A stretch of 38,062 nucleotides of DNA from Patescibacteria group bacterium (GTDB lineage: Bacteria > Patescibacteriota > Patescibacteriia > UBA10025 > JAHIVO01): NCBI GenBank assembly GCA_018816445.1, contig JAHIVO010000010.1:1-38062 (forward strand). The letters are read 5' to 3'. A model generated the notes under the pieces. That model was not told the origin of the DNA and did not search any database. It was given only the letters and a program-made list of their open reading frames with translations. Made by a program: the position numbers and the translations under genes. This document shows, in pieces, positions 6,876 to 14,094 of this stretch. The stretch's first letter is position 1; every line of letters begins with the position of its first letter.

Positions 6876-8170
6876 AAATTTCTGAAATAACAATCAATAA
6901 ATACAAAAGTATTAAAAAAACTTTTAACTTGACTAGGCTTGGAAAGATTCATATTTTTATTGGTTCTAATAATGTTGGCAAAACTAATATATTAAATGCT
7001 ATTGAACAGTTGTATAATAGCCAAAATAACAAAATTATCGATAAAGCAGCGGATATTAAAATATCTTTTGAAGTAAAAAGTAAATATGGAAAAATACTAG
7101 CTATCCAGCAAAAATTAAATAAACAAATCTTAAAACTTGATGGGAAAAATGTGTTGAAAGGTAAGGCTGCGGATATACTGAATAAGCATATTATAAGGTT
7201 ATGCGCTTCAAAAAAAATTAACATGAAAAAATTCTATAAAGATTATCAAAATTTTAAAACTAATTTTCCTGAAATATTTAATAACTTTTATAAAACACTA
7301 GGAAGATATATACCAAAAATTAAACTCAATAAATCTGATCAAAACAGAGATGCTATGGGCAAAATTAATGTTTCGTTTGAAAAGTTAGGTGATGGATTCC
7401 AGCAAGTGTTTATAATCTTGTTGTACCTCTATCATCCCCAATATACAATATTACTATTAGAAGAGCCTGAAATTCATTTACATCCTGCTTTGCAAAAAAA
7501 GTTGCTTAAAATCCTAGAAACTGAAAACACTTACAATCAAGTTTTTATTACTACACATTCACCAATTTTTATTCATACACAGAATCTGCATAGATTATTC
7601 AGGGTTACCAAGGAAGATAACTCAACAATAGTATATTCTCCAAGACTCACTGGACATAGAATTAATTATGCACGCTTAAAACAAGAGCTTAACTCTGACA
7701 ATTGTGAAATGTTTTTTGCAGACAAAGTCTTATTAGTTGAAGGTCCCTCCGACCATATTTTGATGCGAAGTTTGATTGATAGATTTTATAAAGGTGAAAA
7801 TAATATAAAAGTAATCCAGACATACGGGAAAAGCAACATTGATATATACACTGATTTATTAGATGTTTTTAATATTCCGTATGTTGTTTTATTAGATAGA
7901 GATGCACTATATGATACCAGCATTAAATTACTCCAAAGCAAAATAAGAGAAAAATTTACCGAACCAGAAAGTACCTTAATTGAAGTTTTGAAAAGATATT
8001 ATATTTATATATTTCCTAATGGTAGTATAGAAAGAAATTATCCGAAGAAATACCAAGGAAAAAGAAAACATAAACCTCAAAATGCGATGTATGCTGCAAG
8101 CCATATAACTGAAGCTGAATTTAATTCAAAACTTATGAGCAATATTAAGGAAGTAGTAGATAATCTATAA
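6872..8170 (+). CDS. compact OLD-family ATPase/Toprim nuclease
   Basis: This 432-residue protein has an ABC/SMC-type ATPase followed by a Toprim domain, the layout of OLD (overcoming lysogenization defect) nucleases. Walker A is GSNNVGKT at residues 31-38. The signature-like LGDGFQQ precedes Walker B, LLLEEPEIHLHP, with E197-E198. The H-loop TTHSPIF follows. The Toprim part has VEGPSD (E290, D294) and LLDRDA (D342, D344), the metal-binding acidic residues. It is shorter than typical OLD proteins of about 550-600 residues because the middle coiled-coil region is reduced. OLD proteins serve in phage defence (Gabija GajA, P2 Old). No UvrD-like GajB is adjacent; instead the partner is the overlapping phosphatase gene. 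A strong terminator follows. Confidence 0.8.
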   Translation: MKISEITINKYKSIKKTFNLTRLGKIHIFIGSNNVGKTNILNAIEQLYNSQNNKIIDKAADIKISFEVKSKYGKILAIQQKLNKQILKLDGKNVLKGKAADILNKHIIRLCASKKINMKKFYKDYQNFKTNFPEIFNNFYKTLGRYIPKIKLNKSDQNRDAMGKINVSFEKLGDGFQQVFIILLYLYHPQYTILLLEEPEIHLHPALQKKLLKILETENTYNQVFITTHSPIFIHTQNLHRLFRVTKEDNSTIVYSPRLTGHRINYARLKQELNSDNCEMFFADKVLLVEGPSDHILMRSLIDRFYKGENNIKVIQTYGKSNIDIYTDLLDVFNIPYVVLLDRDALYDTSIKLLQSKIREKFTEPESTLIEVLKRYYIYIFPNGSIERNYPKKYQGKRKHKPQNAMYAASHITEAEFNSKLMSNIKEVVDNL

Positions 8171-8198
8171 TTTGGACATAATATCATAATTTTTTCAT

Positions 8199-8222
8199 TA
8201 GTCAGTTATTCTGACTATTTTT
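8199..8222 (+). terminator. intrinsic terminator after the OLD gene
   Basis: A perfect 7-bp stem (TAGTCAG and CTGACTA, 8199-8205 and 8211-8217) with a TTATT loop is followed by TTTTTATTT. It marks the end of the DUF5668-to-OLD unit and separates it from mnmA. Confidence 0.7.
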
Positions 8223-8224
8223 AT

Positions 8225-8253
8225 TTGTCATAAAAAAGGTTATTGCCTATAAT
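8225..8253 (+). promoter_or_regulatory. mnmA promoter, predicted leaderless
   Basis: TTGTCA at 8225-8230 and TATAAT at 8248-8253 are spaced by exactly 17 bp. The usual start, 7 nt past the -10, is base 8260, which is the A of the first mnmA ATG. The transcript should therefore have no 5' leader, unless translation uses the second in-frame ATG at 8272. Confidence 0.75.
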
Positions 8254-8259
8254 CAAGTC

Positions 8260-9324
8260 ATGGTTCAAAATATGAAAAAAGTATTTGTAGCTATGTCAGG
8301 AGGGGTCGATTCCTCTGTAGCTGCTTATTTACTAAAAAAACAAGGTTATCAGGTAACAGGTGTATTTATGAGAAATTGGTCTGATCCATTATCTAATTAT
8401 TGCCCATGGAAGAAAGATATAAAAGATTTCAAGCAGGTATGCAAAGTATTAAAAATTCCAACAAGGATTGAGATATTTGAAGAAGAATACAGAAAAAAAG
8501 TTGTCCATTACTTAATATCCGGATATAAAAGAGGAATTACACCCAATCCTGATATGTTATGTAATAGTGAAATTAAATTTAAAGTATTTTTAAATAAAGC
8601 TCGGGGGTTAGGCGCTGATTATATCGCCACTGGGCATTATGTTGTAAATAAAATTAACAAGCAGGGAATATATAATTTATATATATCAAAGGATAAGAAT
8701 AAAGACCAGTCTTATTTTCTTGCTCTGCTTAATCAAAAACAACTTAAATGTTCATTATTTCCAGTAGGAATTTATACAAAAGCGCAGGTAAGAAAAATCG
8801 CAGAAAAAGCACAATTATCTGTTTATAATAAAAAAGATAGCCAGGGAATTTGCTTTATTGGAAAGATAAAATTTAAAGATTTTATTCGTCAATTCATAAA
8901 AGGAAAACAGGGGTTGATTATGGATAGTTCAAAAAGAGTTATCGGCCACCATGATGGTCTTGCTTTTTATACCATTGGCCAAAGACACGGATTGGGTATC
9001 GGTGGAGGAGCGCCTTATTATGTAGCTGATAAAGACTATAATAAGAATATTTTAATTGTTGCAAAAGGCAGAATGAATAAATTATTATATTGTAAAAAAA
9101 TAAATATAAAAAAGATCTCCTGGATTTCAGGAAGAATTAATAAATTACCATTAACATGCAGGGCTAGAATACGCTATAGGCAGAAATTAAATAATTGCAT
9201 TATTAAAAAAGCTAAAAAAGGCTACCTTGTTGAATTCAATAAGGGCGTAAAGGCAGTAACTCCCGGGCAATTTATTGTTTTCTATAATAAAGACGTATTA
9301 TTGGGTGGAGGAGTGATAGAGTAG
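8260..9324 (+). CDS. mnmA: tRNA-specific 2-thiouridylase MnmA
   Basis: This 354-residue enzyme puts sulfur on U34 of the Glu, Gln and Lys tRNAs. The ATP pyrophosphatase P-loop SGGVDSS is at residues 13-19. The catalytic cysteines are C101 (DMLCNSEIKF) and C198 (SQGICFIG). GIYTKAQVRK and FYTIGQRHGLGIGGG are typical MnmA stretches, and the C-terminal beta-barrel is present. Sulfur would come from a cysteine desulfurase encoded elsewhere. Start: the ATG at 8260 coincides with the predicted transcription start, and an alternative ATG at 8272 would give 350 residues and a 12-nt leader. The gene lies between the OLD terminator and alaS. Confidence 0.93.
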   Translation: MVQNMKKVFVAMSGGVDSSVAAYLLKKQGYQVTGVFMRNWSDPLSNYCPWKKDIKDFKQVCKVLKIPTRIEIFEEEYRKKVVHYLISGYKRGITPNPDMLCNSEIKFKVFLNKARGLGADYIATGHYVVNKINKQGIYNLYISKDKNKDQSYFLALLNQKQLKCSLFPVGIYTKAQVRKIAEKAQLSVYNKKDSQGICFIGKIKFKDFIRQFIKGKQGLIMDSSKRVIGHHDGLAFYTIGQRHGLGIGGGAPYYVADKDYNKNILIVAKGRMNKLLYCKKINIKKISWISGRINKLPLTCRARIRYRQKLNNCIIKKAKKGYLVEFNKGVKAVTPGQFIVFYNKDVLLGGGVIE

Positions 9325-9359
9325 TTTATTTTATGACACTTTTTAATATTTTTATAATT

Positions 9360-9368
9360 TGATATAAT
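9360..9368 (+). promoter_or_regulatory. alaS extended -10 promoter, predicted leaderless
   Basis: TGATATAAT at 9360-9368 is a perfect extended -10, with only a T-rich stretch at the -35 position. The predicted start, 7 nt past the -10, is 9375, the A of the alaS ATG. A second TATAAT at 9353-9358 is possible and would give a leader of about 10 nt. Confidence 0.55.
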
Positions 9369-9374
9369 AACACA

Positions 9375-11192
9375 ATGAATTCAAATAAAATAAGGGAACA
9401 ATTTATAAATTATTTCAAAAAAAACAAGCACAAGGTGTTTGAATCATCTTCGCTTTGGCCTCAAGATGACCCATCAGTTTTACTAACTATTGCAGGAATG
9501 CAGCAATTCAAGCCTTTTTTTATGGGCATATTAAATCCCGAGAAGGAATTGCAGAGTACATCTATAGCATCAGTCCAAAGATGCTTCAGAACTTCTGATA
9601 TTGAGGAAGTTGGTGATAAAATACACAATACTTTTTTTGAAATGCTGGGTAATTTTTCTTTTGGACAATATTTTAAAGATGAAGCCATTAAATTGGCCTG
9701 GAACTTTTTAATTAAAAAATTAAAAATTAATAAAAAATTTCTTTGGACTACATACTTTAAAGGCGAAAAAGGATTAAAAAAAGATATTGAGACCTTTGAA
9801 GTATGGCAAAAATATATCGATGGAGAAAAAATTATCGGTTTTGGAAAAAAAGAAAATTGGTGGGGCCCACCAGGCAAGACCGGTCCTTGCGGACCCAGCT
9901 CAGAAATCCATTATGATTTGACCGGCCAACCATGCCAAAAGGGAAATTTATGTAAGCCAAATTGTCAATGCGGGAGGTTTATTGAACTTTGGAACCTAGT
10001 ATTTATGCAATATCACATTAATTCCAAGGGAACACTTAATAAGCTACCAAAAAATAACATTGATACAGGCCTTGGACTTGAAAGACTGGCCATGATATTG
10101 CAAAAAAAGGATAATATTTTTGCCACTGATCTATTTAATGATTTAGTAAATACAATAATAATTGATAAAAGCTTCGGTAATTCTAATGATTATGAGGATG
10201 TAATCAGAAGCAGAATCGCAGCTGATCATATGAAGGGCAGCGTCTTTTTATTGGCAGATAATGTATATTTCAGTAATAAGGAACAGGGTTATGTCTTAAG
10301 AAAAATTTTTAGAAGGGCATTAGATCAATATCTGCACTCAAACGTTAATTTAGAAAATATAGTTGATAGTGTTTGTGAAACATATAAAAAAACATATCCG
10401 CATCTGATCAAAAAAAAGCAGAATATTTTATCCAGCTTGCAAAAAGAGTTAAACGCTTATAAAAAAGTACTTGAGATTGATGTGAATGAAATTGTCAGTA
10501 AAATTAATAAGTTAAAGCATCAAACTAAAAGGTTGGCTCTTAAAGGCCCATCTTCAAGAAAATTAACAGCCCAAGAAGCTTTTGTAATTTATTCTACTTA
10601 CGGCTTATCACCAGAAAGACTTAAGCGTAAAGGCTTTACTTTTGATGATGAATCATTTAAGAAATTAATTATTAAACATCAGCAACTTTCACGGGATAAT
10701 ACAAATAATAAATTCGGTGGACACGGATTAAACAGTAAAGAATGGTCAAATGAAGATCGGCAAAAAATTATTAGGCTACATACAGCTACGCATTTACTGC
10801 ACCAGGCTTTAAGGGATGTATTAGGTTTGAATGTAAAACAGCAGGGCTCTGATATCAATCCCGAAAGACTTAGATTTGATTTTGAGCATTCAGAAAAATT
10901 AACGGATGACGAAAAGCAAAAAATCGAAAACATTGTTAATGAAAAAATAAAGCAAAACCTACCAGTTACAAAAAAAGAAATGAAATATTTGGATGCAATC
11001 AAAGACGGGGCTTTGGCATTTTTTAAAGAAAAATATCCTGAAATTGTAAATGTTTATTCAGTAGGTCAATATTCAAAAGAATTATGTGGCGGACCCCATG
11101 TAAAAAATTCTGGTGAAATAGGTAGTTTTAAAATAATATCAGAGAAATCTTCCTCATCCGGAATTAGGAGAATTAAATCAATCGTAAAATAA
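9375..11192 (+). CDS. alaS: alanyl-tRNA synthetase, short form lacking the C-Ala domain
   Basis: This 605-residue class II enzyme charges tRNA-Ala. The N-terminal catalytic domain has the motif 1 region SVQRCFRTSDIEEVG and the WWGPPGKTGPCGPSSEIHYD signature. The tRNA-recognition region follows. The C-terminal editing domain keeps its zinc ligands HTATH (H469 and H473) and CGGPH (C571 and H575), so Ser/Gly proofreading is probably intact. Bacterial AlaRS is normally about 870-880 residues; the oligomerisation and C-Ala region after the editing domain is missing, and a TAA ends the frame cleanly. A trimmed form like this is known from reduced genomes and is not evidence of a frameshift here. 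Confidence 0.95.
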   Translation: MNSNKIREQFINYFKKNKHKVFESSSLWPQDDPSVLLTIAGMQQFKPFFMGILNPEKELQSTSIASVQRCFRTSDIEEVGDKIHNTFFEMLGNFSFGQYFKDEAIKLAWNFLIKKLKINKKFLWTTYFKGEKGLKKDIETFEVWQKYIDGEKIIGFGKKENWWGPPGKTGPCGPSSEIHYDLTGQPCQKGNLCKPNCQCGRFIELWNLVFMQYHINSKGTLNKLPKNNIDTGLGLERLAMILQKKDNIFATDLFNDLVNTIIIDKSFGNSNDYEDVIRSRIAADHMKGSVFLLADNVYFSNKEQGYVLRKIFRRALDQYLHSNVNLENIVDSVCETYKKTYPHLIKKKQNILSSLQKELNAYKKVLEIDVNEIVSKINKLKHQTKRLALKGPSSRKLTAQEAFVIYSTYGLSPERLKRKGFTFDDESFKKLIIKHQQLSRDNTNNKFGGHGLNSKEWSNEDRQKIIRLHTATHLLHQALRDVLGLNVKQQGSDINPERLRFDFEHSEKLTDDEKQKIENIVNEKIKQNLPVTKKEMKYLDAIKDGALAFFKEKYPEIVNVYSVGQYSKELCGGPHVKNSGEIGSFKIISEKSSSSGIRRIKSIVK

Positions 11193-11198
11193 TTTTTT

Positions 11199-11212
11199 TG
11201 CTAATATTAGCA
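11199..11212. repeat. perfect 14-bp palindrome after alaS
   Basis: TGCTAATATTAGCA is a perfect palindrome starting 7 bp past the alaS stop and about 38 bp upstream of the -35 of the infA promoter. A T-run precedes it rather than follows it, so it is not a classic + strand terminator. It could be an operator for a dimeric regulator or a small mRNA end hairpin. Confidence 0.35.
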
Positions 11213-11213
11213 T

Positions 11214-11243
11214 AAAATATTAAAATGAATAATAATATTTTTT
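11214..11243 (+). terminator. possible AT-only terminator of alaS
   Basis: An 8-bp inverted repeat (AAAATATT at 11214-11221 and AATATTTT at 11234-11241) with a 12-nt loop runs into TTTTTT and then TTAATTT. The absence of any G-C pair makes it weak. Confidence 0.3.
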
Positions 11244-11249
11244 AATTTC

Positions 11250-11277
11250 TTGACATTTGTTTTTATATTGATATACT
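11250..11277 (+). promoter_or_regulatory. promoter of the infA ribosomal protein operon
   Basis: A consensus TTGACA at 11250-11255 and TATACT at 11272-11277 are spaced by 16 bp. The start predicted near 11284 leaves a leader of about 116 nt before infA, the longest leader in the window. It contains the alternative hairpins annotated separately. Confidence 0.75.
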
Positions 11278-11324
11278 GAAATAAATAATTTGTAAGTTAA
11301 AACCTCAAAGAATTCAAGCATTTG

Positions 11325-11388
11325 GCAAGAACCAGGACTAAATAAATTTTTAGTAGTTCAAATTCTTGCTTTAAGACAAGAATTTTTT
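11325..11388 (+). promoter_or_regulatory. attenuator-like leader with mutually exclusive hairpins before infA
   Basis: One fold pairs GCAAGAA (11325-11331) with TTCTTGC (11363-11369), enclosing an inner stem ACTAAA/TTTAGT (11337-11342 and 11349-11354). The alternative fold pairs AAATTCTTG (11360-11368) with CAAGAATTT (11377-11385), a 9-bp stem with an 8-nt loop running into TTTTTT at 11383-11388, as in an intrinsic terminator. Both folds use the same TTCTTG, so only one can form at a time. The infA ATG is 11 nt after the T-run, so the hairpin could also block translation start. The upstream part resembles an imperfect direct repeat of the terminator stem. Control by a ribosomal protein such as S4 is a guess. 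Confidence 0.5.
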
Positions 11389-11399
11389 ATTTACTTATA

Positions 11400-11672
11400 A
11401 TGGCTGTCCAAAAAAAACAAATAAATATACCTTCGGATACACAAAGAAATTTCAATAAAAATAAAAAAGGTTTTATTGAAATTGATGGTATTGTAGAGGA
11501 ATTGCTGCCAGCAGCAAATTTTAAAGTTAAGTTAGAAAATGGTCATTTAATACATGCTCATTTATCAGGAAAAATGAGAATGCATAAAATCCGAATTCTC
11601 CCTGGCGACAGAGTAACGATAGAAATGACGCCATATGATCTTACTAAAGGCAGAGTAATATATAGGCACTAA
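11400..11672 (+). CDS. infA: translation initiation factor IF-1
   Basis: This 90-residue OB-fold protein has the IF-1 core: [20 protein letters not shown], then [21 protein letters not shown] and a final [12 protein letters not shown]. It binds the 30S A site during initiation. An N-terminal extension of about 20 polar residues precedes the usual start, making it longer than the usual 70-75 residues. No Shine-Dalgarno sequence precedes the ATG, and a terminator-like hairpin ends just upstream. It heads the infA-rpmJ-rpsM-rpsK-rpsD-rpoA-rplQ order seen in most bacteria. Confidence 0.95.
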   Translation: MAVQKKQINIPSDTQRNFNKNKKGFIEIDGIVEELLPAANFKVKLENGHLIHAHLSGKMRMHKIRILPGDRVTIEMTPYDLTKGRVIYRH

Positions 11673-11682
11673 TTAATCTTAA

Positions 11683-11796
11683 ATGAAAGTAAAATCATCA
11701 GTAAAAGCAATATGTCCAAAATGCCGCGTTATTAGACGAAAAAAACGTGTTTATGTAATTTGTGATAATCCCAAACATAAGCAAAGACAAGGATAA
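11683..11796 (+). CDS. rpmJ: 50S ribosomal protein L36
   Basis: This 37-residue protein begins [20 protein letters not shown] and ends KHKQRQG. The zinc ligands C11, C14, C27 and H32 are all present, so this is the zinc-binding form. It lies between infA (10 bp upstream) and rpsM (4 bp downstream), the standard position. It is short and easily missed, but the match over its whole length is unambiguous. Confidence 0.96.
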   Translation: MKVKSSVKAICPKCRVIRRKKRVYVICDNPKHKQRQG

Positions 11797-11800
11797 TAAT

Positions 11801-12193
11801 ATGATAGCAAGAATTGCCGGTGTAACATTACCACCAAACAAAAGAATTGAAATAGCTTTAACAAATGTTTTTGGAATTGGCTTGACACTAGCAAGAAAGA
11901 TTCTACATAAATCAAATGTAGATCCAAATAAACGTACTAGAGATCTTAGTGAAGAAGAAATAAACAAACTAAGAGATATTATTGAAAATCAAATTAAAGT
12001 AGAAGGTGAATTAAAGCGTGAAATATTGATGAATATAAAAAGACTAAAAGAAATAAACACTTACCGTGGATCAAGGCATGCAAAAAATCTACCTTTAAGA
12101 GGACAGCGAACAAAAACTAATTCTAGAACTACTAGGGGTAATATTAGAAGAACTATGGGCTCAGGACGCCAAAATTCTGCTGATAAAAAATAA
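11801..12193 (+). CDS. rpsM: 30S ribosomal protein S13
   Basis: This 130-residue protein starts [20 protein letters not shown], as S13 does, and ends with the basic tail of the [18 protein letters not shown] type. It sits in the 30S head and contacts the P-site tRNA and S19. The ATG at 11801 is preferred over an upstream start at 11762 because the extra 13 residues lie inside rpmJ and do not match S13. AAGGA at 11789-11793, 7 nt upstream, is one of the few plausible Shine-Dalgarno sequences in the window. Confidence 0.96.
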   Translation: MIARIAGVTLPPNKRIEIALTNVFGIGLTLARKILHKSNVDPNKRTRDLSEEEINKLRDIIENQIKVEGELKREILMNIKRLKEINTYRGSRHAKNLPLRGQRTKTNSRTTRGNIRRTMGSGRQNSADKK

Positions 12194-12203
12194 TTAATAT
12201 ATT

Positions 12204-12611
12204 ATGGAAGAAGGTAAAAAACCTGTTACAAAAAAGAAGCCTGCCAGCCCTAAGAAAAAGAAATTTATTACTCATGGTAATGCATATATACAGGCTACTT
12301 ATAATAATACAATTATTACCATAGCTGATCCGGAAGGAAATACTATTGCCTGGTCATCAGCCGGTCATGTCGGGTTCAAAGGACCCAAAAAAGCGACCCC
12401 TTATGCTGCTAGTATCATTGTTAAGGATGTTGTTGAAAAAGCAAAAAATATTGGATTAAAATCAGTTGATGTTTTCATAAAGGGTGTTGGTGCAGGACGT
12501 GAATCAGCTATCAGAGCATTAAACGCAAATAATATAAACGTAATATCAATTAAAGATATCACTCCAATTCCGCATAACGGTTGTCGTCCTCCAAAAATAA
12601 GAAGGATATAA
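12204..12611 (+). CDS. rpsK: 30S ribosomal protein S11
   Basis: This is a 135-residue protein. A Lys/Pro-rich N-terminus of about 20 residues is followed by the S11 fold: [22 protein letters not shown], then [11 protein letters not shown] and the conserved C-terminus [18 protein letters not shown]. It is a platform protein of the 30S subunit near the E site. It lies 10 bp after rpsM and 9 bp before rpsD. Confidence 0.96.
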   Translation: MEEGKKPVTKKKPASPKKKKFITHGNAYIQATYNNTIITIADPEGNTIAWSSAGHVGFKGPKKATPYAASIIVKDVVEKAKNIGLKSVDVFIKGVGAGRESAIRALNANNINVISIKDITPIPHNGCRPPKIRRI

Positions 12612-12620
12612 ATTAATAAT

Positions 12621-13253
12621 ATGGCAAGAAAATTAGATCCAAAATGTAAACAATGCAGAAGAATTGGGGAAAAGCTATTTCTTAAGGGAGAAAGATGTTT
12701 TTCTCCGAAATGTGCAATGGTTAAGAGAAATTATACCCCAGGCATGCACGGAGTTAAGCGCAATGCAAGATTATCAGAATATGGCATCCAATTAAAAGAA
12801 AAACAAAAAGCCGCCAGAACATACCAAATTTTAGAAAAACAATTTGTAAATTATTATTTTAAAGCTATAAAAATGAAAGGAGAGACTGGTGAAAATATGA
12901 TGCGTCTACTGGAAACACGCTTGGATAATACAATATATCGTATTGGTATTGCCCAATCTCGCAGTGGAGCTAGACAGTTAGTAAATCACGGCCATTTTTT
13001 AGTTAATGGAAAAAAAGTTGATATCCCGTCTTACCAGGTTAAAATTGGCAATATCATAAGTATAAAAGATAAAAGTGAAAATAAAACATTATTTAAAGAT
13101 CATATTAAAAAAATTAATAAAAAGAATTTACCCTCTTGGTTAACTTTTACAGAAGACAAGTATCCTACGGTAAAAGTAGTTGCTATGCCCTCTAAGAATG
13201 ACATTATGGAAGGCATAAATACTGCTATGATTGTTGAATTTTATTCAAGATAA
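12621..13253 (+). CDS. rpsD: 30S ribosomal protein S4
   Basis: This 210-residue primary 16S rRNA-binding protein has a complete N-terminal zinc site (C9, C12, C26 and C31). The S4 RNA-binding domain follows (LETRLDNTIYRIG, then ARQLVNHGHFLVNGKKVDIPSYQV). The C-terminal MIVEFYSR is standard. In other bacteria S4 represses its own operon by binding mRNA. Here the operon leader sits before infA, so S4 is a candidate ligand, but no S4-binding pseudoknot was recognised. Confidence 0.96.
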   Translation: MARKLDPKCKQCRRIGEKLFLKGERCFSPKCAMVKRNYTPGMHGVKRNARLSEYGIQLKEKQKAARTYQILEKQFVNYYFKAIKMKGETGENMMRLLETRLDNTIYRIGIAQSRSGARQLVNHGHFLVNGKKVDIPSYQVKIGNIISIKDKSENKTLFKDHIKKINKKNLPSWLTFTEDKYPTVKVVAMPSKNDIMEGINTAMIVEFYSR

Positions 13254-13269
13254 AATAATTAATAAAAAT

Positions 13270-14088
13270 ATGGAAAAATTACCTTTACCAGAAAAACATA
13301 AAGTAATCAAAATAGGGGATAACCAGGCTGATATAATAATTGAGCCATGCTATCCTGGCTACGGAACCACTCTGGGTAATGCATTAAGACGAGTTTTACT
13401 GTCTTCATTATCAGGAGCAGCCATAACAACTGTTAAAATTAAAGGGGTTACGCATGAATTTTCTACTTTGCCGGGTATCAAGGAAGACATTGTTGAAATT
13501 TTATTAAATCTCAAGAGGATTCGTTTCAAATTACATGCTACCGATGAAACTAAAGTAACTCTTAAGGTTAAGGGAGAAAAAAATGTAAAAGCTAAAGACA
13601 TTAAATTAACTAGCGAAGTTGAAGTAATAAACTCCGACGCAGAAATTGCAACTCTATCTGATAAAAACGCTGAACTTGAAATGGAATTTACAATAAAATC
13701 AGGCAGAGGTTATTTACCTGTTGAAAATATTGAAAAGAAAAAATTAATTCTTGGTAATATTGCAATTGATGCAATATTTACGCCAGTTAAAAATGTTAAT
13801 TTTCATATACAAAATGTACGAGTCGGACAAATGACAAACTATGATAAATTAACACTTAGCATTACCACAGACGGATCAATTACACCGGAAGAATCATTAA
13901 AACAAGCAGCTCAGATTTTGCTTGATCACTTTCAGCAATTATCAATATTAGAAGAAGAAAATAAAGAAATGCCAAGCGAGATAGCTACAAAAAAGGAAAA
14001 AGATGAGAAAAAGGATGAAAATAAAAATGATATCAAGGAAGAAGCTCCAAAAATCAAGAAAAAAAGAGGACGTCCAAAAAAACAATAA
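13270..14088 (+). CDS. rpoA: RNA polymerase alpha subunit lacking the alpha-CTD, with an AT-hook-like tail
   Basis: This 272-residue subunit has a complete N-terminal assembly domain (residues 1 to about 229, including YGTTLGNALRRVLLSSL and the dimerisation helix QAAQILLDHFQQLS). The roughly 80-residue alpha-CTD with its helix-hairpin-helix DNA-binding motif is absent. In its place is a 43-residue Lys/Glu-rich tail ending KKKRGRPKKQ. R266-G267-R268-P269 is the core of an AT-hook, which inserts into the minor groove of AT-rich DNA, the same kind of target that alpha-CTD reads in UP elements. Start: the ATG at 13270 gives the normal alpha beginning, whereas an upstream ATG at 13231 would overlap rpsD. 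Confidence 0.95.
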   Translation: MEKLPLPEKHKVIKIGDNQADIIIEPCYPGYGTTLGNALRRVLLSSLSGAAITTVKIKGVTHEFSTLPGIKEDIVEILLNLKRIRFKLHATDETKVTLKVKGEKNVKAKDIKLTSEVEVINSDAEIATLSDKNAELEMEFTIKSGRGYLPVENIEKKKLILGNIAIDAIFTPVKNVNFHIQNVRVGQMTNYDKLTLSITTDGSITPEESLKQAAQILLDHFQQLSILEEENKEMPSEIATKKEKDEKKDENKNDIKEEAPKIKKKRGRPKKQ

Positions 14089-14094
14089 TATTTT

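Noticed and set aside
9461-9877. 138-codon minus-strand open frame inside alaS
   Set aside because: It lies fully within a well-conserved coding region and has no recognisable domain; it mirrors alaS codon structure.
10380-11192. Frameshift or premature stop explaining the short AlaRS
   Set aside because: The editing-domain motifs are intact up to the stop, and the sequence after the stop shows no C-Ala-like coding in any frame before the infA promoter.
11762-11800. Upstream start for rpsM
   Set aside because: The extra residues lie in rpmJ and do not match S13; the ATG at 11801 gives the standard N-terminus.
13231-13269. Upstream start for rpoA
   Set aside because: It overlaps the end of rpsD, and the extra residues are not alpha-like; the ATG at 13270 gives the normal start.
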